From: Acanthosoma haemorrhoidale
Lineage: Eukaryota > Arthropoda > Insecta > Hemiptera > Acanthosomatidae
NCBI GenBank assembly: GCA_930367205.1
Contig: OV884011.1
Coordinates: forward strand, 172,805,226-172,869,225
Reading direction: 5' to 3'
Length of the DNA stretch: 64,000 nt
The notes beneath the pieces are model-generated. The model made no database searches, was not told the origin of the DNA, and was given only the letters and a program-made list of their open reading frames with translations. How positions within the stretch are numbered: position 1 is the stretch's first letter; each line of letters starts with the position of its first letter. This document shows, piece after piece, positions 10,236 through 21,750 of this stretch. The translations under genes were made by a program, and so were the position numbers.

Positions 10236-11618
10236 GTTATTGCCCAGTCACAGAGAGACTATAAATTTAGATATTCTTCACTCCTTGATAGAACAAGTCG
10301 AAAGAAAACAATGAAAAATATAAAAAACAGAAGCCGTGGAGCAGAGAAGATTGTATATTTGATTAGAGGGGAAGAAAAAGGAGAAATAGGGAAATACAAG
10401 GAGGGAGAAGGGGAGATGAGAGAAGTTGAATAATGCAAGCTGGGTGTGATCCCCGGAGGCCTGGATACAGTTGCATTCCTTAGAGCAATTTGGAGCCCGA
10501 TGTGAATAAATTGTCAGGTCCGGAATTGGTGAGGGCTCTGTGGTCATAGAGAGGGTAAGACACATTGCGCAGTCGCCATCTTTAACTGATATACCGCCTC
10601 ATTAAGATTAAAATCGAGTACACACCCAGGCCCCTTTAGCTTTGCTATGTATCATTCTCAACCCTGTTTCAGCAGTACGTTGAAACTGTAATATGAAGGC
10701 CGGTGCTAGAACCACCACAGGATTGAGTTAGAGACCAGGGTATTTAATTTAAGAGATGAACAATTTCCTTTAATTTTCATAGCAGTAACAGGTAAAACGG
10801 AAATGTAAGCCCCAAAGAGGTAAACGATAAAATTAAACGAAAATATGTAACCAGATTTTATCAAGTTTTAGATTTGTGTTTAGTTTTAGTTTTTTTCCAA
10901 AACAAGAACCCTATTCACCCCGGTATGAGTGTCTATCCTTGTCTCTTATTTTCTTTGCCTTCCAGTACACCTCAGTACGTCGGAAACATGGCGTTACATA
11001 GGGCCTTAAAAATTCCAATCGTGCTAACTTAAATTAAGACTGTACAGGTAATTCCATTATTTACGGACTCCTAGATCCTCCCATTGTTGGACTAGACCAA
11101 GACTTGATCGAAACGCCACCATTTTTGAGGAACTGAACTGGGAACATATTAATTTTAGTAAACTACCATCAACACAAATCCTTCATACAGGGAAGCATCA
11201 CTGAATCCCATTCATGTCTGTTTGTTTCTTTTATTCACTGGATATATCATTCCTTTTACAAATACATTTGTAAATACATCAATATGATAAAAAAAAACAT
11301 AATTGACTCTTATTATACCATGAAATGTACAAGTTTTAACGAAGACCACAGTTGATGTTGGTAGGATATTAAAATACCCATCAGTTTATTGACTTTATTG
11401 TATCTGATTGAGGATCTCAATTGATTGATTATATGAGAGCCAGTTCTCGTTTGTAACTTTGTACTAAAATCAAAAATAGTCTAATTACAAAGTAGTATTC
11501 GCACATTAGCTCTGACGCATGGTATATCTCTTGGTTCTAATGAAAGTGATGCTTCGATTTTCTATATATGACAGAAGTCCTATGAAACAATTCAGAACAA
11601 AATATTGCTACCGTTTTT
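10236..11618. other. no gene seen
   Basis: Includes a purine-rich tract at about 10365-10430 and otherwise AT-rich unique-looking DNA. A minus frame at 10278-10565 is the complement of the purine tract and is probably spurious. Confidence 0.5.
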
Positions 11619-11815
11619 TTTTGTTCCCCCCCCCCCACTTCATATCCCCTGGTTATTATAAATTTTGGAAAGCGGTATAGATTCTACATAAATGAATTAT
11701 CATATGTCCGGTAGCTTTTTTGCTACATTTTATACAATTTTTAATAGTTTTACATTGCGATTTATGATTGTTACAAAACTACAATAGATGTTATACATCC
11801 ATTGTCTAAACATGT
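11619..11815 (-). mobile_element. LINE-2 3' UTR, 5'-truncated
   Basis: Read on the minus strand it matches the family tail in order: a TTTAGACAATG block, TAGTTTTGTAA, then ATAAAATGTAGC with the hairpin GTAGC-A6-GCTAC (plus strand 11711-11726), and finally CAGGGGATATGAAGT running into a G-run (plus strand C-run 11625-11637) and A-run. No coding sequence remains. It abuts the foldback at 11819. Confidence 0.6.
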
Positions 11816-11818
11816 TTA

Positions 11819-11942
11819 ACGTTCCCGATTTTTCATTTTTGTTGCATGTATAATATATTTTTAATGAAGGAACTACATTGCTAACGTATTGAAAATTAAA
11901 CTATATATTATACATGCAACAAGAATGAAAAATTGGGAACGT
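11819..11942. repeat. foldback element with ~47-bp inverted arms
   Basis: The left arm (11819-11865) and right arm (11895-11942) are near-perfect inverted copies. Both contain ACGTTCCC-A/G-ATTTTTCATT and TTGTTGCATGTATAATATAT when read outward to inward, with only a few substitutions, separated by about 29 bp. It could be a MITE or a hairpin formed by an inverted duplication. Confidence 0.75.
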
Positions 11943-13558
11943 GAAATATCGATTCCTGGTACAGTAAATATTTTTTTAACGATTCTGCTGATCATCTTTG
12001 TTAGAATAAAGAGATTTTAAAAAGAAAACAAAAAAAAAATATCATCGGCTCAAATTATGCTTGAAGGCGCTGAAATCATTCGTTGAATATTCCAGGCGAT
12101 AATCCCCTCCCTCGGCGAAAAAAAAAAGTTTGATTACTGAGCAAACCAATTTTCCCCCTTATTGAACCCGCCCGGAAGGAAGACCTTGTGTATGAACTTT
12201 TTTTAATGTACATCTCAAACAATGTGGCAGAGTGGATGAATAATAACAGAGGAAACTTCCCGTTTCTTTATCGCTCAATTCATAAGGGGTGATACAAATC
12301 GGCACTTCAACACAGATCTTCTGCGATACGATGCCAATAAATTAATAAATATAATTTTTAAATAGTCTAAATTCTAACACATCAAAAAGTTATTAATGCT
12401 TTACACTTAGCTATAGCAAACAATATTGAATTGAAACATGTATTAGCCAATGCTATTACTCAACTGTTTAGTACAAGTACTTTTAACATTTTACAGTTCA
12501 GTGTTACGGCTACCTTCTTAGCAGCGAGTCACTGCTGAATTACAAGATACAAATGAGTCAATTTTCAATGTTATCTCGATCAATTAGCTCGGTGGCTTAG
12601 TTATGGTTGGTAATAAAATAAAAGTAATGTGTGTGTTTAACAAATTTTCTATCAAATAAATATCCATTAATCCATATATTAACATAAACGATCAAATAGG
12701 CGTAGCACGCTTTTGGAAAATGATTAAATAATATAATTGAATATTTATTTCATCAGAGCCATTAATCCACTTGAATTGCCTTAATCCTGATTTAAGACAA
12801 TAACGTGTATTTAAACAATTAATCGCAAATAAATCCTGTAGGAGATTGAAACTGTAAAAGCAAAGAAAGATTTATTAAGAAATTAACTGAAGGTGACAAA
12901 TAGGTCCAGTGTTGGGTAGACGGCTTCCTAAAGCCGGCCGTGCCAAGGGGCTCACATTAATTTTATTGATTCATCGGGAAAGGGGCCGGAAAGGGGAAAA
13001 TCCTTTAGCTTAGGTCATCAGGGCTAAAAATGGAGAATCAGGAGAAAATGGAAAGTACCCGTGGCAAAGGAGAAACCGTGGGGGGGGGAGAGAAATAAAA
13101 TTGGAGATGGGGTGGGGGGTGAGTTCAGAGAACAAGGGTCTTCTCGAAAAGTGATGGACTAATAAGGTATTGAAAACGACCCACTTCAATACGGGGTTAT
13201 CTTTTCTCAATCCGAAAATATTTATCTTTCCTTAGATAGCTCGCTATTAATCACTTTTGACTCTCCTCCTGCCGAAGCTTCATCTAGAAAAAATCATAAA
13301 TTTTCCATCTGATAAAGTAACTCAAGCGGTAAACTAATTTTCTCTAGAAGAAAATTACGTTTCACGGGGTATATGAAATATACTACTGAAAAGTTGCTGA
13401 GGAATTTCAACGAAATTAAACCCCGTTTCAGCCATCATACGGATTGGTCCAACTAACTAACCAATTTGAGAACAAATCCATCTTCCATCCGAAACCAGAA
13501 TCATTGGAAGGATCTCATACTGAAAGGGTCGCGAATGGCTAAGATTATATTTTTTTCC
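11943..13558. other. no gene seen
   Basis: AT-rich DNA with an A-run near 12028-12040 and a G-run at about 13080-13087. The block TGGCTTAGTTATGGTTGG near 12592 resembles a pol III A box but has no B box after it. Confidence 0.5.
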
Positions 13559-13852
13559 CTATGTATCCGAATTAATTCTAAGATCAGCGTCAGGAAATTG
13601 GAAACGCTCCAGAACTCTCGAGAGCTTAAAATGCAAACTTTGTTCAATTTGATTTCCTTCTAGCCTTGAGAAAGTGGAGAAGAAGTCCACAACATAGCGA
13701 AGGTAATCAAAGAGCTCTGTGCGTTTTAACTTGAGCCCCTTTAGCCGTCTCCCGACTACCACCTCCCCGCGAAAAGCAGTCATCAATTTTGATTTGCCGT
13801 AGTTTAAAACTAATCCCGATGGCTTTATCGGAAGGATAAAGGTGTAAACCTT
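13559..13852 (-). pseudogene. reverse-transcriptase-like fragment of another retroelement
   Basis: Minus-strand translation from about 13852 gives an open frame with GLVLNYGKSKLM, then RGEVVVGRRLKG and ELFDYLRYVV, ending at 13559. G-L-x-L-N-x-x-K-(S/T)-K-x-M followed some 30 residues later by F-x-Y-L is the usual pattern just after the catalytic box in non-LTR RTs. No catalytic box or 3' end is visible nearby, so this is an isolated fragment. It does not resemble the N-x-x-K-T-D segment of the LINE-2 copy closely and is probably a third family. Confidence is limited by length. Confidence 0.4.
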
Positions 13853-15261
13853 GATTGTGAATATTCAACAGCCGGGTACTAAAATCAATAACGCATTAAC
13901 ATGAAAATGAGATGACACATCGGTGAAAAGCGGCTTTTATCCGAAGTTGAATAACGAAAAACAGTAACAAACTGGGGATTATAAATCATCTAATACTCAA
14001 CTCAGGCAAAAACTCATGATGTAAATGAACATAATAAACTACATCTCTCTCCGAGTTATATATTAAAAACTTATATTAAAATTACTAACGATAAACTAAA
14101 CTAATATCTAATAGTAATATTTAATATCAGTTTAATGAAACTATGTATTAAATCATTACATTATCACCAGCTATTACGTAGTCACTTTTATTGTTAGGAA
14201 AACTAATTAAAACCCAATCAAATAACAGAACAATGAGTAGAATTTAAGAACAAAATTGAATGATGAAAAGAAAACGTTATTAATGATAACTTACTAATAT
14301 AATTGAGTTTTTAATATATTGAAAATAACACAAATTTTAAACTGATTTAATCGCTTTAATATTATTCTTCAAATCTTGCAATTTATGGAATGATGTATAC
14401 TGCTATGGTGTGTATTGAGGGCAGTGCTGTTATTATTTGATGAAGAGAAATTTAGAATAATTGCTTCTTTTAGGAGGATAATCTTTAATCATTAATCATT
14501 AATATTGATCAAGCATTTGTAAACAAAATGATTTTTTGTTCACATAGAGGTATATTTTTATTTTTTACTTTTTTAACGTCAATGAGTTAATATAATGATT
14601 ATTAAGTATGGGTACATTTTATAAAATTACGAATATTAGGAGGTATTACTATTATTTTTTGGATTTGAAGACTGGAAGAATCGTAAAATTAAGGAAAATC
14701 TGTTTTGTAGACTATTAGTCCCGATTGCGCTGGTAACAAAGGCGACATGAAACAAAGTGGCTAATAAGGTAACTGGATGTTATGGAGAGGAAATGTTATA
14801 ATTAAACACATTAAAAATGTACGGGACGAGGTACAGCGAATGTTAGATCACAACTGAACAAGGATATAATTTTAATAAGATATGGAGTGTATGTGTGGAG
14901 CTCCTCCACACGACATACTTCTTATAACAGCTTTGCAAGGTTTGGTTGTGAGGTAACTGAGCTACATACAACCATGTACGGCAACTATACTGACATTAAA
15001 TGTTCAACTTGATGTTTAATGGCATCCCATTTTGGCAAGAAATATTTTATGCCTAATGTATATAGACGATTACAAATAGTAGAAGGAATATAATCCCGCC
15101 ATACCAGATGGCATCAAATGCATTTTTCACGTTTATTAGGATATTCATAATTAGATAATATGCTTAAATATATTTCAGTAATTAAAGTTTTCAGTGTTTT
15201 TTATAGTGATCAATCGATTTAGACTAAAGGAGATTAGTTTGCCCACTTGGGGTGTGCCTTA
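13853..15261. other. no gene seen
   Basis: AT-rich, no coding frame or repeat recognised. Confidence 0.5.
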
Positions 15262-15640
15262 TTAGATGCTTGTAAATGGATTACAGTAGGATTTTCTACG
15301 CATACATAATGAAAAAAAAAACTTTGTGACCTCCTGTAACGTGATAGTGTTTAGCGATCCCCTATAGCAAGATGAAGGCTCTAAAGAAGCGTACAAGATC
15401 TTGAGCTCACGGCGGTGTAAGGGAATATCCGCCCTTCCTTCCTGCACAGGTTGGAGGATGAGGTCTACTCATGGAGAAATGGCCTCGAGGCTAGGAAGTC
15501 CGATTTCCTCCGCTGTTATGGCTTCTCCTTCGGTCGCAGCCAACCACTCCAGTTCTACCCTACCGCTTTTGGCACCAATTGGATTATAATAAGCGTTGTA
15601 CTATATCGATTCGAGAGAGGCGATATGCAGGATTTTTGAA
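15262..15640 (-). pseudogene. unidentified coding-like block with one in-frame stop
   Basis: The minus strand from about 15589 reads as a continuous frame with balanced amino-acid composition, for example GRVELEWLAATEGEAITAEE and later RADIPLHRRELKILYASLE, interrupted by one TGA near the middle. It is GC-richer than its flanks. The plus strand is also open across much of the region (15401-15589 and 15451-15639), so the coding strand is not certain. No domain recognised. It may be a fragment of a transposon polyprotein or a dead host gene. Confidence 0.25.
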
Positions 15641-16837
15641 GATCAGATCAGTTTGAATTAAAGTACACTACTTGTACGCAAATAAAATCTTATTCTTGTT
15701 TAAATTTATATATATTATAGGTTTTTTTAGAATAATACATGAGAAATTCGCTTACAGAAATTTACTTCGAGGTTCTAAGTATGCCTTGCTAACATATGAT
15801 GGCAAAAAAAAATAAGCGTGAAAAATGTATTTAATTTAATTAATTTCTATCTGACTATAAAAACTTTCTTAAAAGCTATTCAAGATGTAAATGTTCTTAT
15901 CCTCTATTGTAACCTCAATGAAGAAGCAAACGCAAAAATAAATTAAAATATTTCTTTGAGTCGTATTTATTGCCATTTTTGGTTGTGTGCTTTAGCTATT
16001 TACAATTTTTGTTTTTCTACAATGCGATTTCCAGTGACGTGGTATAACGTATAACATAATGTTGTTGTTTTTTAGAGAAGAACTAGTTAGAAGTTGTAAG
16101 AAATGTTATAAAAAAATTATTGTTCATTCATATTCTATGTCCTTTATCTCGTGTTATATATCGTTGGAATATATTGCATAGAACATTCATAGAATGAACT
16201 AAAATAATTATCATTTTTTAATGACGTGACGTAGTAATGCATTTATAGTATGTAAGTGAGGCAGTGACACTGATGTCGGAAACAATGTTTCAAGAGCTGC
16301 TTGAGAACTATAAACTTGTACATAACATAAATATGGCATAGAAGGCACAGACAAAATGAGCAAAAGGAAAATACACTGGGCAGCTAATTGATGGAAGAGA
16401 GGGCATTAGCCAAAGGATGCTGTGTTGGGAGCTGACACGACGCTGTTGCATTAATCAAGTTGTGGTGTGGTTGACATAAGCAATGATCAGTCCTCCAATC
16501 GAGAACCATGGGATACCTGGAACTGTGGGCCTGTATGGTACCCCTTCACATCATCTCTGAAACTATAATTTTTGAAAACTTTTTGTGTAAGTAATCATAA
16601 ATTAGAGAGAAATAACCAAATCATATTTTTTTTTTAAAAAAAATCATCCCCAATCAATCAAATGGCAAAACATTTAAGGAAACAAAATCAAGCATGAATG
16701 AACATACATAAATACAAATATAAAATTTTCCCCAATCCAGTTTAGCTTGAAACTAATTTGAAATTGTGATATTAAAGACAAACAATAGAAATTATGCAAC
16801 ATTTACTGATTTTTCCCTTACCCACTGTTGTACTTTT
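15641..16837. other. no gene seen
   Basis: AT-rich non-coding DNA with no recognised element. Confidence 0.5.
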
Positions 16838-17237
16838 CTATTGAAAAGTCCAGCCACTTCTGATAAATAGACTTTTTTTTAGCATCGACTTTGTTTTCTT
16901 ATTCGAATTCTTTAACTGTTGGCTCCAATAACAAGGTTTTTTTTTTCCTTTTTCATAGAACGCTGCGATTTCATTCAGTGAACTTTGAAATTTGAGCAGT
17001 CGGAATCCAGACTGTAGACCTTTCCATGCCATGAAATTTCTCTTGAAGCATGTCTTTAACTGCCTTCTTTCTGCCACATCTGCTGCAGAGGGATCCAAAA
17101 TCTGCTTTCTGCCTCCGAGCTTTAGGAATCTGGATCGCTTATGACCATTTTTCAAAGGGATATTCTCGTAGAGACTGCCAAATATTTTTGGTATCTCGGC
17201 TTGAATAAGTGAATGAGTCTCTATTGGGATTGATGCC
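16838..17237 (-). pseudogene. unidentified basic ORF, possibly a DNA-transposon fragment
   Basis: The minus-strand frame is open from just after a TAA near 17237 down to 16838, about 130 codons. It includes IPKIFGSLYENIPLKNGH, then KRSRFLKLGGRKQILD, and a lysine-rich C-terminus. The K-R-S-R-F-x-x-x-G-G-R-K pattern recalls the linker between the two helix-turn-helix parts of pogo/CENP-B-like transposases, but the catalytic DDE part is not visible. A second minus frame at 17139-17480 (113 codons) overlaps its 5' part in another frame and may be the upstream half after a frameshift. Function is not established. Confidence 0.25.
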
Positions 17238-17480
17238 CATTAATGCTCTGCACAGTACGCTATAGATCGATGACAACTTGTTTGCTTTGTTGCGATGCTT
17301 GAGGGGGGGTTTCCGTGATCCGCGAAGTAAGTTTGAGTCTTCATTATGCCGCAGAGCGTACAATATAACAGAAGAAGTATTGACAGGTAAATCAATTCTC
17401 TGAATCAGCAAACTTTGCGTTATTATTTCCAAACCTAACTGCAAAGTATTTTGAAAGTATAGTAGTTTGGAAGGAAACAA

Positions 17481-20400
17481 GACGTAAAGAATGGCAATTT
17501 ACATTTTGTCGCCATAACCTTTAATACCACTAGCGATCGTTTGACATATATAGTGGTGGTTCCAGTTAACTGAAATTCTCAATCCATACTGGTATGGATA
17601 ATAGCCAAGTCCATACTAGGTGCTTGAATATACATTGCGAAACGGGGCTATAAGGAGTAAATTTGTGGAAAAATTATCTTTTTTAAAATGTGATTATATT
17701 AACATGAATTGTTGAAAAATTTCCCGGTTCATCGTTGAATGATAGAAGACAGCAATGTTCAGTCAAAATGATAACACTTTAAACGAGAAGACGATCCTCA
17801 AGTTCCTAAACTTTACCCACAACCAGGCCTAATAATAGTAGCTACATCCACTGAGTCAAGTTCTACTACTTCTGAGCCCTCAGGCGCTCGAAATACAAAC
17901 AATTCGAGTGAGCTGAGTTGACTCTAGCACCACTCAATGACGCGAAATTCAATGTAAAATATTTATGAAACATTGAGCTCTGTCAAAGGCTAAATACATA
18001 TAAAGTGGTAAGTTGTGTTAGCCATAGTTATTAAGGGGAGGACGGGAGAGCAGCTCTAGGAGTTCAGGGTAGATTTGTTGCTATTAGTTAAGGAAATTCA
18101 AAGGCTAAAATATAATTTATAACTTAAACACGAGGAAGGAAAAGCAAAAGAACCATGTCGTCAGGATGGGCGAACAGGGTGTTTCTGGAAAGGGGTCCCA
18201 TTATCGACCATAGAGATCTATTGTGGATCTAAAAGCATCATAATGTGAAAAGAGTCTCAGAAAAGGGATGTGGTGAATATGTATGGATGTTGGAATTTGA
18301 TTGCTGTTGTATGACAGGAAAGGTGAAGAAGATTGCTGCAAGGGGTCTCAGACATATTAAATTGGTAGTTGAGCAACTGATTATCATCAATATTATAGCC
18401 GTATTTTCGGAAAATCAAGCTCAAAATACATCCCGAATGTACGAGGTACGCCATTTTCCTATTTAATATCGGGTGGTATCTGGGAGGCATTTGTATGCAG
18501 CATACATCATATAGCTAGCCAGAGTTGGAAAACAAACAAAGATGGTGTCATCAATCTCCTTCCCGTGTTCAAAGGCGTGGAGAGAAACAGTAGCCTGCTA
18601 AATTTAGCATTGAAAGTTCATTACGATGTGGTATTCTTATCTAATCTAAATAAAAAAAATAAAATGTACAAACATTTCAATTAACGTAAATACATTTATG
18701 CTTTTGTTACTACAAGTATTCGACTTTGAAAATCCAGGGAGGAAAAACCGCCCCCTTTGGAAAATTAAAGACTCGTGAAAAAAATAAAAGGGGGAGCTGA
18801 AGGCTAGACTGGCAAGTAAAGGATATGGAAAAGTTTTTAATATCTGAGAATCCTCCATCAACCCGTGTAAAAGCATACATGACGACGAATGGGACCAGAC
18901 TTAGAGACCGTGTTATTATCATCTTTTACACTCCCTCACCTCCTCTGCCACCGTGCAAATGATAAAAAATAAATGGAGGGAAAAGATATGAAGTAAAAGG
19001 AGCAAGAAAGAGGGGCGGGGTGGGGTGATAAGGGAGTAGGGGGGTGGTAAAAGATATGGCAGTGAGCTCTCTAAAGCTGCTCATTGTCGTCTTCTTATGA
19101 CTCCTCGTCCACCCACCCCCAACCCTTTTTCTAACTATACTTTGAAATAATAAAAATCCCCCCCTAGGCGCTCTTCTTTAATGGAGAAGATTCGTAATTT
19201 ATTCGTGTTTTGACGCCATTCCCTTTTAAGTTTTATAAGTAGAAAAAAAAAGCATACGTTAAAAGTGTACTTAGAGTCCTGCTCTCTGAAGTGATGTTTA
19301 GAGATGAAGAGACAGTTTCAAAGGAGCGTAAGAAAAAAAACGAAAAGATTTATTATTAAAGCGTAGGCATAAACTTTATTTCTTATCAATGTTTTCTGCC
19401 TCCTACTCAAGACTAGTTTAATTAACCAAGTTTCAGCATCCCAGCAATTTTCATCTTCATTATCTAAATTGTTTTTTTTTATAGATTAATATTTTTTTAG
19501 TACATATATATGTAAAACAAAAAAAATTGCTTTTTCGAAAAAATCTAAAAAAATAAAATATTGACGAAAACACTATTGCAATCAACTTTAACGGTATTAA
19601 TAGTATGTTGTATTTATAGTTAGGTCACAATATTTTTATGATTTTCATGTGTTTGTGCTTTGGGATTTTAAATGCTCTCAAACGCGGTGAAAACAGCTAT
19701 GAGAAATATTTACACGAATAATACCAATTCATTTTGTAGTAAAGATTAGTAATTTTAATCAATTAATTATCTACAGATCTGCTACTCTACATGACATGCT
19801 AACTTGTAGAGCATCAATTGTATTAGGTAGGCCCCGAGAAAGTATACTTAGGAGTAGTCTTAGAGAGTTTTAAGAGAAATGGAAAACAATACGAAAAAAG
19901 CTCGTATTTTCTTCAAATATCTTTTATTATGTTTTTTAATGTATAACATCGGCAAAATAGGTGAGTTTAAATTTGGAGTTATCGAGGTGCCTCAGATGTC
20001 AACCTTATCCCATAAAGGTGCGAAGTTTGCATTAAGAGAGTTTGGCCAAAGGGAGTTCACATTTTTAGCGCCTTCACTGCAGAAGGTACTCAGATGGTAG
20101 CTCTAGGTATGACTTCCTAATTTTTTCAGTATATTTTTCCATTGGTAAATAATTATGATCAAATCTATGACTTTTTTACAAATTAACCTTTATTAGGTCC
20201 TAACAAAAACGTAAAACTACGGCTCAGGATTTTGTCAAATACAGCATTAAATTTTCAAATATATAAAATAAAATAATAGAACACAGGCCGTCAGACGGAC
20301 ATACAAAAGACAGTACCCGTTGGAAATTAAGACCTAGTTATTTGTGCTAAGACGTGACCTAATATAAAGTATAAGCGGAAAATAAAGTTTGTATCCATGT

Positions 20401-20699
20401 GTATTTGCTAAAATCCGGATAAAACATAGTGATACCTCCGGATATACCTTAAAGAAAAATAGAAGGAAGAGTGAGTATAAAAAACCATTATTTTTGGTTG
20501 CTAAATTCGAAGGCTTTACTTAAAAAGATGTATGCATCAAACTTTCTAAATGCACCTGGAGGTTTGTGAAAGTTCCAAGCCATTACTAATTACTATTACC
20601 TCTTACTCCATATTGATCCTCTTCACCCCCCATCCCCCATACGCCAAAAATAGAAACAATAAAATAATATTGACAATAACCAGTATCTGTCCTGAGCAT
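17481..20699. other. no gene seen
   Basis: A long stretch without recognised coding sequence. It contains a purine-rich, G-rich tract at about 18965-19050 and mixed AT-rich DNA. Short frames at 18245-18490 overlap on both strands and carry no motif. Confidence 0.5.
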
Positions 20700-21056
20700 T
20701 TATTTTATTTTTCTTAGTTCTCTAATTATAAGATTAATGATGAGGGAAACAATAAGGTGGTGTGAGGGAATTAAGGAGTGTGGGAAGCCTCGATTGTTGC
20801 GGTACAGTGGTGAGAGTCCACTGGTGGCTGGGCCTAGAGTCCCTCTAGGCTTGTAGCGCAGTCTTATTTAGTCGGATAGCAGTGATGGGTGCCCGTTAGA
20901 GGCTTGTTGTTGGTGGGCCAAGTGCCTTGATGTCCACAATTTGGTCTGCTTTACCAGATCTAGAGGGTTGCCATCTTGCTGGTAGTGGTGGGGGTGTCAT
21001 GTCTCGGAACAGAGGGTTTTGGCTATGTTTCATCGAGTCAAAGAAATTGATGTGTC
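20700..21056 (-). mobile_element. LINE-1 (local name) copy A, 5'-truncated
   Basis: Read on the minus strand, the copy begins inside the C-terminal ORF at RHINFFDSMKHSQNPLF, continues RDMTPPPLPARWQPSR and stops near 20896; the 3' UTR ends in an A/T-rich tail at about 20700. Copy D (60432-60975) encodes the same ending. The 3' UTR holds a perfect 8-bp-stem hairpin GCCTAGAG-TCC-CTCTAGGC (plus strand 20832-20850). The GTACT/AGTAC hairpin of copies B-D is missing here, apparently by a small deletion. The 5' junction abuts a short TG repeat. Confidence 0.7.
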
Positions 21057-21388
21057 TGTGTGTGTGTGAACGGATGTGTGCATTTAACATAATATTAACA
21101 GCAATATATTGTATTTAAATAATGTAATCTACGGGTTTTATGTAATTCTATTTGTTATATTCCATATCATTTAATTTTTTATATTTATCAAATTCCAATT
21201 GATAATTTAAAAAAATTCCAATAGCAATGCGTCAGCAATGCATTAGTACCATAACTCAGATGACTAACTATAACATGGTTTCTGCATGTTTAGTTGACAT
21301 GCATCACCGTGAGTAATAATTTTAGGTTTTTGTTTTGTTTTTCTATCCAGCTATGATGGATGACTATGTCATGCCAAACAAGGTATAT

Positions 21389-21743
21389 ATTTTTTTTTTT
21401 TTTTTTTTTTTTTTAATTTTAAAACCTCAACAAAACAATACAATGTACAAAAAAGAAAAATATCAAAATATTTGGATTACATATTTCTTCTCTTACTGCA
21501 TTTACATGCATTTGGCGGAGTGCCTAAATATAATAAATTTTTCGTCGTTAATAGTTCATTGTTCTTATACAACACTAGGTGATGAGGCTCACCTTCTATT
21601 TGTCACCGACACCAACACTAAACACTAGGAACAAAAACAAAACAAACTAAACAAAACAAAACAAACTAAATCTCTACCTAGAACCTAGGACTAGAGTGTT
21701 CCAGCCGCGACAGCGTCCTGCCATCGTTGGGGGAACGGAGCGG
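21389..21743 (-). mobile_element. LINE-2 relative, 5'-truncated, with 7-bp target duplication
   Basis: A 355-bp insertion. Its minus-strand 3' end is a long A-run (plus-strand T-run from about 21390 to 21414), and it is flanked by the direct repeat GGTATAT (21382-21388 and 21744-21750). The 5' end encodes PRSVPPTMAGRCRGWN, a divergent version of the proline-rich ending, then the UTR with GAAGGTGAGCCTCATCACC. A T/G-rich stretch with repeated TTTTGTTTTG units lies between. Together the TSD, poly(A) end and family block make a clear target-primed insertion. Confidence 0.7.
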
Positions 21744-21750
21744 GGTATAT

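Noticed and set aside
12585..12660. A-box-like TGGCTTAGTTATGGTTGG as a tRNA or SINE
   Set aside because: No B box at suitable distance and no stems.
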